Assembly (NCBI GenBank): GCA_905236785.1
Contig: CAJOQC010000051.1
Location: 1-15,911 of the forward strand
DNA from: an uncultured Selenomonadaceae bacterium
Lineage (GTDB): Bacteria > Bacillota > Negativicutes > Selenomonadales > Selenomonadaceae
DNA: 15,911 bases
Direction: 5' to 3'
The translations under genes and the position numbers were made by a program. Below the pieces are notes generated by a model, which did not search any database, was not told the origin of the DNA, and was given only the letters and a program-made list of their open reading frames with translations. This document shows, piece by piece, positions 15,827-15,911 of this stretch (positions are counted from its first letter, which is position 1; every line of letters starts with the position of its first letter).

Positions 15827-15911
15827 AAGGCAACCTCTAAAAACTCCCTCCGTCAGCCCTGCGGGCTGCCACCTCCCTCCAAGAGGGAGGCTTAAATCAG
15901 CCCTCCTCTTG
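15827..15911. repeat. MITE-like stem-loop repeat, copy 4 (cut by the window end)
   Basis: The end AAGGCAACCTCTAAAAACT (15827-15845) matches the left ends of copies 1 and 3. The core then follows: CCTCCGTC, CAGCCC TGC GGGCTG, a hairpin CCTCCCTCC/GGGAGG (one triplet longer than in copies 2 and 3), and the start of the third hairpin CCCTCCTCTTG. The window stops there. It lies about 55 bp upstream of the uvrB start codon. Confidence 0.75.

Overview
The window looks like a chromosomal segment from a member of the Bacillota (Firmicutes), probably a Negativicutes or Clostridia relative. The inference rests on four things: an HrcA/CIRCE-controlled hrcA-grpE-dnaK-dnaJ operon; a DnaK without the roughly 23-residue N-terminal insert typical of proteobacterial DnaK; a full MinC-MinD-MinE set; and the order mreB-mreC-mreD-mrdA-minC-minD-minE-rodA, which is known in Clostridia and Negativicutes. 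All complete genes lie on the minus strand, so transcription runs from high to low coordinates. No tool was run, so the assignment to an order or genus is inference.

Read in the direction of transcription, the layout is as follows. uvrB (13744-15771) is followed 24 bp later by an unrecognised membrane-anchored, highly charged protein (12874-13719), and both end at a strong hairpin-plus-T terminator (about 12821-12873). Just past it lie a sigma-A-type promoter (12780-12808) and a perfect CIRCE operator (12741-12767), which drive hrcA, grpE, dnaK and dnaJ (12699 down to 7821). The cell-shape and division block (7604 down to 337) comes next: mreB, mreC, mreD, mrdA (PBP2), minC, minD, minE and rodA. 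Several of these genes overlap by 1 to 4 bases, suggesting translational coupling. This block holds the elongasome (MreB scaffold, MreC/MreD, the PBP2 transpeptidase and the RodA glycosyltransferase) beside the oscillating Min system that places the division septum.

Two things stand out from this housekeeping content. First, the only plus-strand coding sequence is a fragment at the very left edge (1-146). It encodes the end of a double-glycine leader peptide and a short core peptide with one Cys, which looks like a RiPP or bacteriocin precursor. Second, a stem-loop-rich intergenic repeat occurs four times: 193-338, 5064-5165, 7650-7789 and 15827-15911 (cut by the window end). Three copies carry terminal sequence around CTCTAAAAACT, and the two complete ones have it in inverted orientation at both ends, so the family looks like a small non-autonomous (MITE-like) element. 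It sits at the rodA 3' end, inside the mreD-mrdA gap, between dnaJ and mreB, and upstream of uvrB.

Other regulatory candidates are a 7-1-7 palindrome (15793-15807) just upstream of uvrB and an 11-bp inverted repeat in the dnaK-dnaJ gap (8993-9030).
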